Below are positions 17,158 through 25,962 of a stretch of 60,019 bases of DNA, piece by piece; the first letter of the stretch is position 1; the number at the start of each line of letters is the position of its first letter. The position numbers and the translations under genes were made by a program. The stretch covers positions 1-60,019 of the forward strand of contig QCWD01000002.1 of the NCBI GenBank assembly GCA_013114725.1, written 5' to 3'. The notes under the pieces are model-generated. The model worked only from the letters and a program-made list of their open reading frames with translations. It had not been told where the DNA came from and did no database searches. The stretch is from Nitrososphaeraceae archaeon. Lineage in GTDB: Archaea; Thermoproteota; Nitrososphaeria; Nitrososphaerales; Nitrososphaeraceae.

Positions 17158-18030
17158 TTGGAAAATTCATTTAAAACTATTGATGAAAGTTTTATTAAAA
17201 GTATATTCAAACCTAGGAAGATTTCTTCAAGGAAGGGAGATAATGGAATAGCATTGGTAGTAGGAGGAAATAGGTTTTACCATGGTGCACCAATTTTAGC
17301 GACGTTGGCGGCATTAAGAACTGGAACTGACCTTGTGTATACCGCCGTTCCTAAATCTAATTTATTACCTACCAAGTCTTTTTCTCCCGACTTTATAGTA
17401 TTACCACTTGCCGACGAAAAACTAACAACAGGGGCTTCAAATAAATTGATTAATGCTATTCCAAAAATTCCTCATTCTGCAACGATTGGCATGGGATTGA
17501 GTGTAAGACCAGAAGCATTAAAAAATCTCATTGAAAAATTACTCGATAAAGGAACTAAACTGGTTCTTGATGCGTCTTCATTAATTCCAGAAATTCTTCC
17601 CACAATACAAGACACCCATACTATAATAACTCCGCATGGCGGTGAGTTTATCAGAATATTTCAAGAACAATTGTCAAATAATATCAATGAACAGGCATCT
17701 AAAGTAAAATCTCTTGCAAAAAATTATGGAATAAATATTGTATTAAAAGGATACAACAATATCATAAGTGATGGGTCAGATACTGTAGTAATTAAACGAA
17801 GTACTCCTGCAATGACTGTGGGAGGAATTGGGGACATACTTGCAGGATTGATAGCAGGAAATCTAACAAAAAACAATCAAATGGAGTCATCAATTTTAGG
17901 CGTTTTTATTAATGGCAAAGCATGTTTTAATGCATTTAAAAAATTTGGATTACATATACTAGCATCAGATGTGATTAAGGAGTTGCCGTTAGTAATGAAA
18001 GAATATGACATTATCGACCATGAAGAATAG
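17158..18030 (+). CDS. nnrD: ADP/ATP-dependent NAD(P)H-hydrate dehydratase
   Basis: A ribokinase-fold repair enzyme that converts damaged NAD(P)H hydrates back to NAD(P)H. 290 aa. Signature pieces are KGDNGIALVVGGNRFYHGAP, ALRTGTDLVYTAVPK, ATIGMGLSVRPEA, VLDASSLIPE, TIITPHGGEFIRIF, NIVLKGYNNIISDG and the nucleotide/catalytic TPAMTVGGIGDILAGLIAG. The epimerase half (NnrE), fused in bacterial Nnr, is absent. The start is TTG at 17158. Confidence 0.88.
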   Translation: MENSFKTIDESFIKSIFKPRKISSRKGDNGIALVVGGNRFYHGAPILATLAALRTGTDLVYTAVPKSNLLPTKSFSPDFIVLPLADEKLTTGASNKLINAIPKIPHSATIGMGLSVRPEALKNLIEKLLDKGTKLVLDASSLIPEILPTIQDTHTIITPHGGEFIRIFQEQLSNNINEQASKVKSLAKNYGINIVLKGYNNIISDGSDTVVIKRSTPAMTVGGIGDILAGLIAGNLTKNNQMESSILGVFINGKACFNAFKKFGLHILASDVIKELPLVMKEYDIIDHEE

Positions 18031-18249
18031 AATAATCGAAAAAAATGGGGAAAAACATGCTGACAAATTATTAAACCAACTATAAAATCAAAATCAGATG
18101 CTATTTACCGAAATCTAAATTGCATTAATATAAAAAAAATTAAAAATCTCAGTGCATATTGAAAGTATATATTTTCATTGGATTAAAACTATTATTTTAA
18201 TTTTTTTCTCTACTCTACATAAGGAATGATAAAAACTGTCGTGGTCTTA

Positions 18250-19047
18250 CTAGTTTGTTTTATCAAAATTATTTATATCTAGGCCATTTGTCCATTCTCT
18301 ATTAAATGCTCTCAAATAAGAATTTCCAAAAACATCTAATGATGAGAATAAAGCTCCCCTGCCATTACTCTCATCTATATTAAATAGTTTATTGGAATCT
18401 ATAATTATCATATTTGAAAAAACATTTCCGATTCTGATTTGAATATCTTTAGAAAACGAATGTGTCGATTCATTATTCAAACATTTATGGCATAAAAGAA
18501 TTTTAATTTCTATTTCTTTTGATAGTGAATTTAATAGATAATTGTACTTAGATAGAATCTTCAAACCCCACTGGTCGACAATAGCGTAAATTGAATACCT
18601 AGTTTTTTGAATCATATCGTAAAGTTGTTCAGAAACTTTTCTTGCCTCAAAAATATGATATTTTTTTTCCTCCGTACCTATCGTGTTTGTTCCATTATCA
18701 TTTTTTTTCTGCAATTCTTCGATAATCCTTTTCATATTTTTCAGACGTCGTTCGTATAAGAGAACCATTTCGCCAAAAGCATCTCTAGGGGCAATAGCAT
18801 TACATATCAAAGGTTTTTGTTGCGTGATGTTGGATAATTTCTTTTTCTCTAATTTTTTTAATGTTAGATATATTTTAGTTCTGGGCAAATTTGAATAATA
18901 TGCAACTTCGCTGGCAGATAGTGAACCTCTTCCAACAAGTGTTGTATATGCTCGTGCTTCATATTTGGACAATCCAAATTCTTCAAGGCTGGAAGCCAGT
19001 TCATCTTCGTTTAGTTTTTCTGATTCGGAAGAATTTACCAACATCAT
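18250..19047 (-). CDS. TrmB-family transcriptional regulator
   Basis: About 265 aa from the ATG at 19047; the frame extends to a TTG at 19086 with a hydrophobic, unlikely prefix. An N-terminal winged helix (LEEFGLSKYEARAYTTLVGR, SASEVAYYSNLPRTKIYLTL) is followed by a basic coiled segment and an effector domain (RYSIYAIVDQWGLKIL, then IEIKILLCHKCLN). TrmB proteins bind sugars or other metabolites and control divergent genes. The divergent neighbour is the ESCRT-III-like gene at 19201, across palindromic boxes at 19122-19166. Confidence 0.85.
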   Translation of the reverse strand: MMLVNSSESEKLNEDELASSLEEFGLSKYEARAYTTLVGRGSLSASEVAYYSNLPRTKIYLTLKKLEKKKLSNITQQKPLICNAIAPRDAFGEMVLLYERRLKNMKRIIEELQKKNDNGTNTIGTEEKKYHIFEARKVSEQLYDMIQKTRYSIYAIVDQWGLKILSKYNYLLNSLSKEIEIKILLCHKCLNNESTHSFSKDIQIRIGNVFSNMIIIDSNKLFNIDESNGRGALFSSLDVFGNSYLRAFNREWTNGLDINNFDKTN

Positions 19048-19121
19048 GGTTTCTACAAAAATTATAATAGTAAATACAATAGTCAATTAGATTATATCAA
19101 AATAAAAAAAAATACTAAGCT

Positions 19122-19166
19122 GTAACCACCATACACGGTTACCATAGTTACAATAATCCATGTAAC
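19122..19166. promoter_or_regulatory. Palindromic GTAAC/GTTAC boxes between TrmB and the ESCRT-III-like gene
   Basis: Four half-sites occur: GTAACC at 19122-19127, GGTTAC at 19137-19142, GTTAC at 19147-19151 and GTAAC at 19162-19166 (steps of 15, 10 and 15 nt). They make two inverted pairs of equal spacing in the 153-nt divergent region. It is a good candidate operator for the adjacent TrmB protein. A TATA-like AATTATAAAAAAT follows toward the plus-strand gene. Confidence 0.6.
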
Positions 19167-19200
19167 ATAGATGTATTAATTATAAAAAATAATATAAAAC

Positions 19201-19848
19201 ATGGAAATGAGGTCTGATTCAAAATGGATAAAAGCTGAATCTAACTATCAGATAAAGATAGTGGGAAATTCCAGATATGGCAGTCAGGAATTGGATTTTA
19301 TGAATAATACCGTAGCGATATCTGTAAAGATCAATGTTATAAAAGAACTTTTAAACAGACAAATATTAAAACTGCAGGAAAAATTCAATCAACTTATATC
19401 ACAAGATAATACTGTATTGGAAAAATTAATTGTTTCCAATAATGAAAACAACATTCAATATTCAACTTTATTGTTATCTGAATTATATAATATAAGAGAT
19501 ACTTGTAAGGCAATACTAGTTTCAAAAATAATTTTAGAAGACATGACCAAGAAAATAGATAATTTTGATGATTGTAAAAAGGTGACAGAGAATCTTTCAA
19601 TATTATTTTCTAGTGTTTGTAGTATCAATTCACTATTAATACGAGTTAGCGAATTTAGCGGATCTATCAAATTGATATCAAATGTTTTAAAGGATTTGCT
19701 TATAGATATGGGACACCTTGGAGGAAATGTAATAGATTTTATGGAATCAAACAGTCAAGTAAAAAAACTGATGGATTGTGCAAACGCACTTGCGGAAACT
19801 AAAATTAAAAATCAAGTCAGAGAAATAAATAATATTAATATTCCCTAA
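19201..19848 (+). CDS. Divergent ESCRT-III/CdvB-like protein
   Basis: 215 aa, almost entirely helical. The spacing of features follows the CdvB/Snf7 core: a first long helix (IKELLNRQILKLQEKFNQLI), then LLLSELYNIRDTCKAILVSK, a region corresponding to the conserved LAEIRK...KLALEQ stretch, then VCSINSLLIRVSEFSGSIKL and LLIDMGHLGG. It lacks the Pro/Gly-rich C-terminal motif region. ESCRT-III proteins polymerise on membranes in cell division and vesicle formation. Compared with the clearer CdvB at 36222 it is strongly diverged, so the assignment rests on pattern only. Confidence 0.5.
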   Translation: MEMRSDSKWIKAESNYQIKIVGNSRYGSQELDFMNNTVAISVKINVIKELLNRQILKLQEKFNQLISQDNTVLEKLIVSNNENNIQYSTLLLSELYNIRDTCKAILVSKIILEDMTKKIDNFDDCKKVTENLSILFSSVCSINSLLIRVSEFSGSIKLISNVLKDLLIDMGHLGGNVIDFMESNSQVKKLMDCANALAETKIKNQVREINNINIP

Positions 19849-19887
19849 ATTTAGTATTCAAAAATGGTAAAATAAAAAAATTAAATG

Positions 19888-21741
19888 TTATTTAGAAACT
19901 TCATCGATATAGAAAATTGATTCGTGTCTGTGAATAGAAGATCCTGCTAGAAGGTTAAGAACACTATTTTCTAAATTTTCTGATTTTGATTCAATTCCTT
20001 CATTATTTCCTGCAAAAATCAGGTTTAGTTTTATTTTTGAACCAAGAACATCTGACAACTCTTGATTGACTGTTGCAGTAAACGGTCTTAGTGCTCCTCT
20101 AAAAATCTCAGAACGTGCTCTTATCTCGCCAGAAATTTTCTTTCCAACAGGAGCATCTGGTCCAACCAATACAACGATTCCTTTTGAACCCTTGAATTTG
20201 GATGGTTCTTCAGCTGCATTTGGAACCATTGCCTTTACAGATTCTCTTGTAACAAGTGCAGGAATATAGATGAAATTTTCAACCAATTTCTCCCATGTTT
20301 GTCTGGATATAGAAGAGATAGGAATGTTGTAATCATAGTCTCCTGTGATATGTACAATTCCGTCAAGGCTACCAAACTTTGTTATTACAGTAGCAAAGAT
20401 CCTTTTCACATTTTCTTCATTTATCAAATTAATTGAATGACTGTGAAAGTCTTTAAAATGAATCAGATCGTTTTGATTATTTGTAAGTACTATAACTTGT
20501 TTAATACCATGTAAGTTAAGAGAACTAGCTATTGTTTGGACTCTTTTGATATCGCGTTCATGTGACGAAGTTGTAGTTATAACAAATACCTTATTTTGTA
20601 AATTTGAAAAATCAGATATGCTGTCAACAGAAGTAGCAATTACAGGTCGTACGGGATAAAATACACGATCATTTGGTACAATTCTACCGTTTATCAATTT
20701 GCTTATCTTGTCATCAGAAAGAGTCAAGACCATATCAGCTACCTCTTCTTGAGTCAAAAATTCGTTATCAACAATCATTTTGCTTGTATTGGTTTGGACT
20801 TTTTCAGCTATTTCTTGGATCTTTTTTAGCATGCCTGATAATATTTTTGTCAGATTTGTAAGATGAGTATCAAAATTTTCTTTTATTACATCTGTATCTG
20901 TATTATCGTTTATACGTAATTGCAGTATTTCTTTTGCAATTTCAACCAGACCGGAATTAACAGTCTCGTCTGATTCACCTAGCAATAGCAGCGCTTTAGT
21001 AGCTGCATTTTCAATTTCAACTGAGGAAAGTCCTTCGTAGCCGCCAATCCTAATAAATTCGGCTGCTGCTTTTGGATATACTGTTTTATATATTCTGTCT
21101 GAATGAACCGGACCTGGATTTGTACAAACTGATTTTATCTGGTTTCCAACTAACTCCCATGCTAATGCTTCAGAAAGACGATTTTTTGCTCCCTGAGCTG
21201 CAGTATAAGGAGTTCTAAACCTATATGGGCGTTGTTCAAATTTATTTTCTTCTGTGAAAAAGGTTGCGATTGTAACGATTTTGCTTTGCGGTTTCATTAT
21301 TTTAAGTCCCTGTACAGATGTCCAAAATGTTCCAGTGAGATGAATACTCACACAATCTTTAAAGTCTTTAAAGTCAGAATTTGTAAAAACTTTAACAGGT
21401 CCTGAAACACCTGCGTTATTGACAATAATATCAACCTGACCAAATTCGTCTTTGATTGATTCAAACATCGAATTAATACCTTCTTCATCGGACACATCAA
21501 TTCCTGCATATGCACGTACCTTTGCGTTTAAATTATTTTTTTGAAAAATTTCGTTTAGTATCTGTGAGGTTTGTTCAAGTGGTTCCTTACGTCTTCCCAT
21601 AATTATTATATTTGCACCATTTTGAGCAAATTTTTTTGCTATAGTCTGTCCAATACCTGTCCCACTTCCTGTAATGACAACAACCTTATCAGAAAATTTT
21701 AATGGGGCTGATGAAGAACTATTTTCCATAGGTTGGCTCAT
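19888..21741 (-). CDS. Tandem SDR protein resembling the N-terminal half of bifunctional malonyl-CoA reductase
   Basis: About 617 aa from the ATG at 21741 (a GTG at 21753 is also possible). Domain 1 is a classical-looking SDR: VVITGSGTGIGQTIAKKFAQ, NIIIMGRRKEPLEQ, IVNNAG and CTNPGPVHSDRIYKTVYPK, with a closing block FLTQEEVADMVLTLSDDKIS. Domain 2 is a degenerate SDR (KVFVITTTSSHERDIKRVQT, FGSLDGIVHITGDYDYN, IVVLVGPDAPVGKKISGEIR). The PGPxxSDRIxxTV and EVADxxLxL pieces recall the N-terminal, semialdehyde-reducing half of Chloroflexus Mcr. The active-site Tyr is followed by YTAAQGAKN, so the usual YxxxK lysine position is Gln. Substrate unknown. Confidence 0.7.
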   Translation of the reverse strand: MSQPMENSSSSAPLKFSDKVVVITGSGTGIGQTIAKKFAQNGANIIIMGRRKEPLEQTSQILNEIFQKNNLNAKVRAYAGIDVSDEEGINSMFESIKDEFGQVDIIVNNAGVSGPVKVFTNSDFKDFKDCVSIHLTGTFWTSVQGLKIMKPQSKIVTIATFFTEENKFEQRPYRFRTPYTAAQGAKNRLSEALAWELVGNQIKSVCTNPGPVHSDRIYKTVYPKAAAEFIRIGGYEGLSSVEIENAATKALLLLGESDETVNSGLVEIAKEILQLRINDNTDTDVIKENFDTHLTNLTKILSGMLKKIQEIAEKVQTNTSKMIVDNEFLTQEEVADMVLTLSDDKISKLINGRIVPNDRVFYPVRPVIATSVDSISDFSNLQNKVFVITTTSSHERDIKRVQTIASSLNLHGIKQVIVLTNNQNDLIHFKDFHSHSINLINEENVKRIFATVITKFGSLDGIVHITGDYDYNIPISSISRQTWEKLVENFIYIPALVTRESVKAMVPNAAEEPSKFKGSKGIVVLVGPDAPVGKKISGEIRARSEIFRGALRPFTATVNQELSDVLGSKIKLNLIFAGNNEGIESKSENLENSVLNLLAGSSIHRHESIFYIDEVSK

Positions 21742-22404
21742 TTCAATTTCCACTATAAATCTTTTCCCTTAGATGCATTAGAGAATGTAGTTCAAAAATC
21801 TTTTGGATATCAAAAAAATAGTGAAAGTAGGATTTTTATTAAAAATATTGGATTGATTGGACTTGTTTCGTTCTTTTTGTTTGCAAGTAGTGTTATTAGT
21901 GTTTATCCACACAGTCTGTTTAATTCAGCAGGCCAAAAAATTGGAAATTATTATGTCCAGATTGCTACTGACCCAGAAGTTCCTACCACAGGCCAGGAAG
22001 TGAAAATACTTCTCAGAATATCATCAAATAATGGAGACGTTTTAGCAGATGTTCCAATAACAATAAGATTGACAACAAGCGTAGTAGAAAATGGGAAATT
22101 TATTAGTTCGGAAGTCGATAGAATACGTGCAGTAGTTGCTAATGGTCATTATGAATTCAACCATCTATTTAGTAAGGCTGGAAATTACATAGTTTATGTT
22201 GATTTAGAAGATATTTACTATACAGGGAAAACGATAACCTATTCATTTAATCTCAGTACACTGAACCCTTTTGGATACATTTTTTACTCATTGATTAGTT
22301 TTGCTTCTATTACACCATTTGCAGTGATTGGTGTTCTTTTTTATAAAAATAAAAGAGATAAAAAGAGAAGAGAGTTAATGAAAGAGAAAGTAGATAAAGA
22401 ATAA
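21733..22404 (+). CDS. Membrane-anchored exported beta-sandwich protein
   Basis: About 223 aa with an uncleaved signal segment (IGLIGLVSFFLFASSVISV), an extracytoplasmic Ig/CopC-like domain (YVQIATDPEVPTTGQEVKIL, GDVLADVPITIRLTTSV, FSKAGNYIVYVDLED) and a C-terminal membrane helix with a basic tail (YKNKRDKKRRELMKEK). Such domains in Thaumarchaeota often accompany copper or respiratory proteins, and the oxidase operon converges on this gene. The only start before the signal segment is TTG at 21733, which overlaps the 5' end of the divergent SDR gene by 9 nt. Confidence 0.65.
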   Translation: MAHFNFHYKSFPLDALENVVQKSFGYQKNSESRIFIKNIGLIGLVSFFLFASSVISVYPHSLFNSAGQKIGNYYVQIATDPEVPTTGQEVKILLRISSNNGDVLADVPITIRLTTSVVENGKFISSEVDRIRAVVANGHYEFNHLFSKAGNYIVYVDLEDIYYTGKTITYSFNLSTLNPFGYIFYSLISFASITPFAVIGVLFYKNKRDKKRRELMKEKVDKE

Positions 22405-22476
22405 TTTAAATTTTGATTTTGAAAATAAATAAGCAGGTAGTTTATGGAGATAGTTTATTTATTGATTGTTTAGTCA

Positions 22477-22968
22477 CTAATACTGTTTTTCTGATTCTGA
22501 TATGGATTTATTTTTATTAGTAATATTATCGGTCTTATTTTTATCCAGCTTCCATGCATAAAGTGTAGTAATCAGTACCATGGAAAATAATGTGATCCCA
22601 AGACCAAGATGAATAGTTATCAGTATAGCATGTAATCTTTCAATAATGACAAAGGCTCCTAAAGTTATCTGTCCAACTACAGCTAAAGAACCTATTATTG
22701 AAGCAATTTTCATTCCTCTTGGAGCAATCTGAGTTTTTAAAGTAAAAATCATTGTAACGATAACCATTAGACCTGTTAACGCTGCTATGGTTCTGTGAAA
22801 ATATTCTATAATAAATTCTTCTTGGGGTACCAGTCCAGCAGGACACATTGGCCAATCAGGACATGAAAGTCCTACGCCCGTAGCACTAACGTATCCGCCG
22901 ATAAATATGAGTGTAAAAAGAATTGAAAGGGTAGCAAATGCAAGATATTTTAAAATCATTGAATTCAA
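22477..22968 (-). CDS. ctaA: Heme A synthase, half-size COX15/CtaA type
   Basis: 163 aa, four membrane helices. It oxidises heme O to heme A for the terminal oxidase. The first external loop has the cysteine pair SCPDWPMCPAG. Conserved histidines occur in EYFHRTIAALTG and in RLHAILITIHLGLG. Bacterial CtaA has eight helices from two such halves; archaeal members are commonly four-helix, so this is not a truncation. It is the last gene of the oxidase operon, 17 nt after the plastocyanin gene. A second paralogue is at 47657. Confidence 0.9.
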   Translation of the reverse strand: MNSMILKYLAFATLSILFTLIFIGGYVSATGVGLSCPDWPMCPAGLVPQEEFIIEYFHRTIAALTGLMVIVTMIFTLKTQIAPRGMKIASIIGSLAVVGQITLGAFVIIERLHAILITIHLGLGITLFSMVLITTLYAWKLDKNKTDNITNKNKSISESEKQY

Positions 22969-22985
22969 AAAAATAGTGAGTTTAT

Positions 22986-23287
22986 TTATTGCACCTTCAA
23001 TGTTCCGGTCATATACGGATGTACCATGCAGTAATATGCATAATCACCGGCTGTCAGACTGTCTGTTTTCAACACTGCAGATTCACCACCATTTATTATG
23101 CCAGTATCAAACTGTTTTGCTGAATTTGCATCTTGTGGTCCTGTTCCGCTTGTGACTGTATGTGGAACGGTATCAGCATTTTTCACCTCAATTGTATTTC
23201 CTTTTGTTACAGTAAGAACATCAGGATCATAATCAGGACTTCCCTGAACTGAGGAGCCTAGTAGTATGGTTAATAGAGCATCGGCCT
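22986..23287 (-). repeat. Plastocyanin-domain repeat, copy A
   Basis: This 302-bp segment is 300/302 identical to 25144-25445. The differences are at 23091/25249 and 23226/25384, both silent. The match starts at the stop codon and ends abruptly after ADAL-encoding sequence. Confidence 0.95.
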
Positions 23288-23555
23288 TAACTGCAGGTAC
23301 TGGTGCCTTTGCAGACTCTTGTGGAGCATGTTGACTGCCACTCTCAATGTCGGTAACCATTGCTTGCCCCAAGCGCTCTATATGGATAGGTGGCATCGGC
23401 ATCTTTGCCACAGGTGGCGGATATTTTGCCATGTCGTGCCAGTAAAACACCATATAGACAGAGCCTATAATGATAAGCCCTATCATGATTGCCAGTCCCT
23501 TCAACATGCGTGAAGGGGTAGTTCTAATGATGTGGTTCTCGTCTGGTGTAGTCAT
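22986..23555 (-). CDS. Membrane-anchored plastocyanin-like blue copper protein
   Basis: About 189 aa from MTTPDENHII at 23555. One N-terminal membrane helix (KGLAIMIGLIIIGSVYMVFY), a Pro/Met-rich linker, then a plastocyanin/azurin domain. The copper ligands are visible: His in TVPHTVTSG, and Cys, His and Met in YYCMVHPYM. It is probably the electron donor to the oxidase. Its start overlaps the end of coxA by about 30 nt, indicating coupled translation. The last 100 residues are identical to the C-terminal domain of CoxII. Confidence 0.9.
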   Translation of the reverse strand: MTTPDENHIIRTTPSRMLKGLAIMIGLIIIGSVYMVFYWHDMAKYPPPVAKMPMPPIHIERLGQAMVTDIESGSQHAPQESAKAPVPAVKADALLTILLGSSVQGSPDYDPDVLTVTKGNTIEVKNADTVPHTVTSGTGPQDANSAKQFDTGIINGGESAVLKTDSLTAGDYAYYCMVHPYMTGTLKVQ

Positions 23556-25047
23556 AGTATATCTCACCTATATGGAACGGGTCTTTCATGTTTGCAAATT
23601 TGCCTTTCATTGAACTGATTATCAAATTAATAACAAACAGCAAGTAACCGGTACCTGCTATAAACGCACCTGTGGATGCTATTTGGTTCATGATAATCCA
23701 TTCAGGAATTGGAACATAATCAAAGTACCTTCTGGGCATTCCATACAACCCAAGAATGTGCTGTGTCATGAAGACTATCAATACACCGGATATTGCCATT
23801 CCAAAATGTATCCTACCTAGTCTTTCATTATACATCCTTCCAGTTATCAACGGGAATATGTAGTAGATATAGCCGGTAAATGCCAATGAAACTGTTCCCA
23901 TTAGAATAAGATGGAAGTGTCCGACTACCCAATAGCTATCATGTGTCACATAATCCAAAGGTAATGCAGTGTTTACCACACCTCCTGAGCCAGCTGCGAA
24001 GAATAGCAATATTGAACCTATTGCAAAAAGCATTGGAGTTGCGAACTTTATTCTTCCACCCCACATCGTAGCTATCCAATTAAAGACATGCATGGCAGAT
24101 GCTGGTACCGCAGCTAATGTTCCTACCATAAAGACTGTCTTTTCGGTGAAGCTCATTCCAGTGGAAAGCATGTGATGTGCCCATGACATGAATCCTATAG
24201 TCCCCAACAAAATAAACGCGGTGACTCCGGATTGATAGCTAAAGATCGGTTTTCGGGAGAACTTTGGTATCATCTCATATAACATACCCACTCCAGGCAA
24301 CAGGAAGATATAGACTTCTGGATGGAATGTAAACCAGAACAGATGTTGATATGCTACAGGGTCCCCACCCATAGCAGGGTTGAAGAATCCAGTAATTCCC
24401 AACCTGTCAGTATATGTCATTATTAATGCGGCGGCAAACGTTGGGATTGCTACCAATATCATGAAAGAGATAATCAATATGGACCATGCGAATAGAGACA
24501 TCTTCATTATTGGCAAATCAGGGTGTTTACATCTTAACATGGTTACGATGAAATTTATCGCTCCCAATACCGAGGAAACACCAAGTATCTTTAATCCAAA
24601 TATCCAAAGCTCAGCTGCTGGTCCTGGAGCTTTCATTGTAGAATATGGAGGATATGCTGTCCAAGCAGTATCAGAAAATCCCAACCATATCATAGCAGCT
24701 CCTACAGGTATCATCCAAAATGCCACTGCGTTAAGCTTTGGCCATGCCATATCTTTGTATCTGACCATAATTGGAATTAGATAATTTCCAATACCAGAGC
24801 CAAATGGAATGGCCCATAAGAAAAGCATTGTGGTACCATGAACTGTAAAGAATCTATGAAATGTTTGTGGGTCTGGAATTATTTGCTGTCCAGGAAAGAA
24901 TAATTCTGCTCTTATGCTTAGAGCTAAAGCTCCACCAATCATCAATGCAGTTATGGAGAAAAATACATACAGTAAGCCAATGTCAGTATGATGAGTAGAA
25001 AATAGAATTTCCCATATGGGTCTTGGTTGTTTAACTTCTAAAACCAT
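23524..25047 (-). CDS. coxA: Heme-copper oxidase subunit I
   Basis: 507 aa, 12 membrane helices. It reduces O2 to water and pumps protons. Visible ligands: H70 (TVHGTTMLF) and H379 for the low-spin heme, H377 (VGHFHL) for the high-spin heme, and H242, H291 and H292 (FHPEVY, SWAHHM) for CuB. Y246 sits in HPEVY, as in the His-Tyr cross-link of A-type oxidases. The ATG at 25047 is followed by MVLEVKQPRP. It lies between CoxII and the plastocyanin gene in a five-gene minus-strand operon. Confidence 0.97.
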   Translation of the reverse strand: MVLEVKQPRPIWEILFSTHHTDIGLLYVFFSITALMIGGALALSIRAELFFPGQQIIPDPQTFHRFFTVHGTTMLFLWAIPFGSGIGNYLIPIMVRYKDMAWPKLNAVAFWMIPVGAAMIWLGFSDTAWTAYPPYSTMKAPGPAAELWIFGLKILGVSSVLGAINFIVTMLRCKHPDLPIMKMSLFAWSILIISFMILVAIPTFAAALIMTYTDRLGITGFFNPAMGGDPVAYQHLFWFTFHPEVYIFLLPGVGMLYEMIPKFSRKPIFSYQSGVTAFILLGTIGFMSWAHHMLSTGMSFTEKTVFMVGTLAAVPASAMHVFNWIATMWGGRIKFATPMLFAIGSILLFFAAGSGGVVNTALPLDYVTHDSYWVVGHFHLILMGTVSLAFTGYIYYIFPLITGRMYNERLGRIHFGMAISGVLIVFMTQHILGLYGMPRRYFDYVPIPEWIIMNQIASTGAFIAGTGYLLFVINLIISSMKGKFANMKDPFHIGEIYYDYTRREPHH

Positions 25048-25143
25048 TACAAAGTCCTCCCATTGTTATTGATGATAGTATTGATACAATATAAATAAAA
25101 GGATTTTGCTTTTTGGTTATTTGTGTACAAAATCTTTGACATA

Positions 25144-25445
25144 TTATTGCACCTTCAATGTTCCGGTCATATACGGATGTACCATGCAGTAATATGCATA
25201 ATCACCGGCTGTCAGACTGTCTGTTTTCAACACTGCAGATTCACCACCGTTTATTATGCCAGTATCAAACTGTTTTGCTGAATTTGCATCTTGTGGTCCT
25301 GTTCCGCTTGTGACTGTATGTGGAACGGTATCAGCATTTTTCACCTCAATTGTATTTCCTTTTGTTACAGTAAGAACATCAGGGTCATAATCAGGACTTC
25401 CCTGAACTGAGGAGCCTAGTAGTATGGTTAATAGAGCATCGGCCT
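25144..25445 (-). repeat. Plastocyanin-domain repeat, copy B
   Basis: Partner of 22986-23287 at an offset of 2158 nt, with two silent mismatches in 302 bp. The flanks are unrelated on both sides. Confidence 0.95.
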
Positions 25446-25962
25446 GAATTGCTGGTTCAGAACTTGTAGTTTGTGCAGTTTCTGAAGCAACACTGGCTGT
25501 TTGAGGAGAGTTATCTGCAAGTAATGCGGCAACTTCTTGAGGGGTAGTATCTTCTACAATCAGATTTGCTTTCATATTATAATGAGAATAACCGCAATAT
25601 TCCCGGCATTGAATTAGATATATGCCAGGAACATCAAAAGTACTCCATATGGTATTTAATCTTCCAGGAATAACATCCAACGTCATTGTAAAATCTGGAA
25701 CATTGAAAGCATGGTTGACATCTTGAGATATCAAATCAAATTTGTATGGAATTCCTTTCTTTACATGAACTTCTCCAACTTCCTTGGTTCCGTCTTCATG
25801 TTCAAAGGTCCAGAACCATTGTTGTCCAATAACTTTAATGGTTTTTGCCTCTACAGGCGCTTTTTCTAGCAGACGTTCAGCGTCCCATGCCTCTGCACCA
25901 ACCCATACCAAAAGTGCAATTACCGCTCCAATGTATATCCATTCAGGCATTGCATGACCCAT
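25144..25962 (-). CDS. coxB: Oxidase subunit II with C-terminal plastocyanin domain
   Basis: 272 aa. One N-terminal helix, then the CuA cupredoxin domain: H84 (DVNHAFNVPDF) and C119, C123, H127, M130 (CREYCGYSHYNM) bind the binuclear CuA that accepts electrons. IGQQWFWTFEHEDG is the family's aromatic motif. After a Ser/Thr/Ala-rich linker (about 145-170) a second cupredoxin follows, a type 1 copper plastocyanin with its own His, Cys, His and Met, identical to the separate protein at 22986. The fusion would tie the electron donor to the oxidase. The upstream gene's stop codon overlaps this ATG. Confidence 0.95.
   Translation of the reverse strand: MGHAMPEWIYIGAVIALLVWVGAEAWDAERLLEKAPVEAKTIKVIGQQWFWTFEHEDGTKEVGEVHVKKGIPYKFDLISQDVNHAFNVPDFTMTLDVIPGRLNTIWSTFDVPGIYLIQCREYCGYSHYNMKANLIVEDTTPQEVAALLADNSPQTASVASETAQTTSSEPAIQADALLTILLGSSVQGSPDYDPDVLTVTKGNTIEVKNADTVPHTVTSGTGPQDANSAKQFDTGIINGGESAVLKTDSLTAGDYAYYCMVHPYMTGTLKVQ

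Noticed and set aside
23969-24784. Plus-strand frames inside coxA
   Set aside because: The minus-strand frame carries all heme and CuB ligands; the plus frames are composition artefacts.
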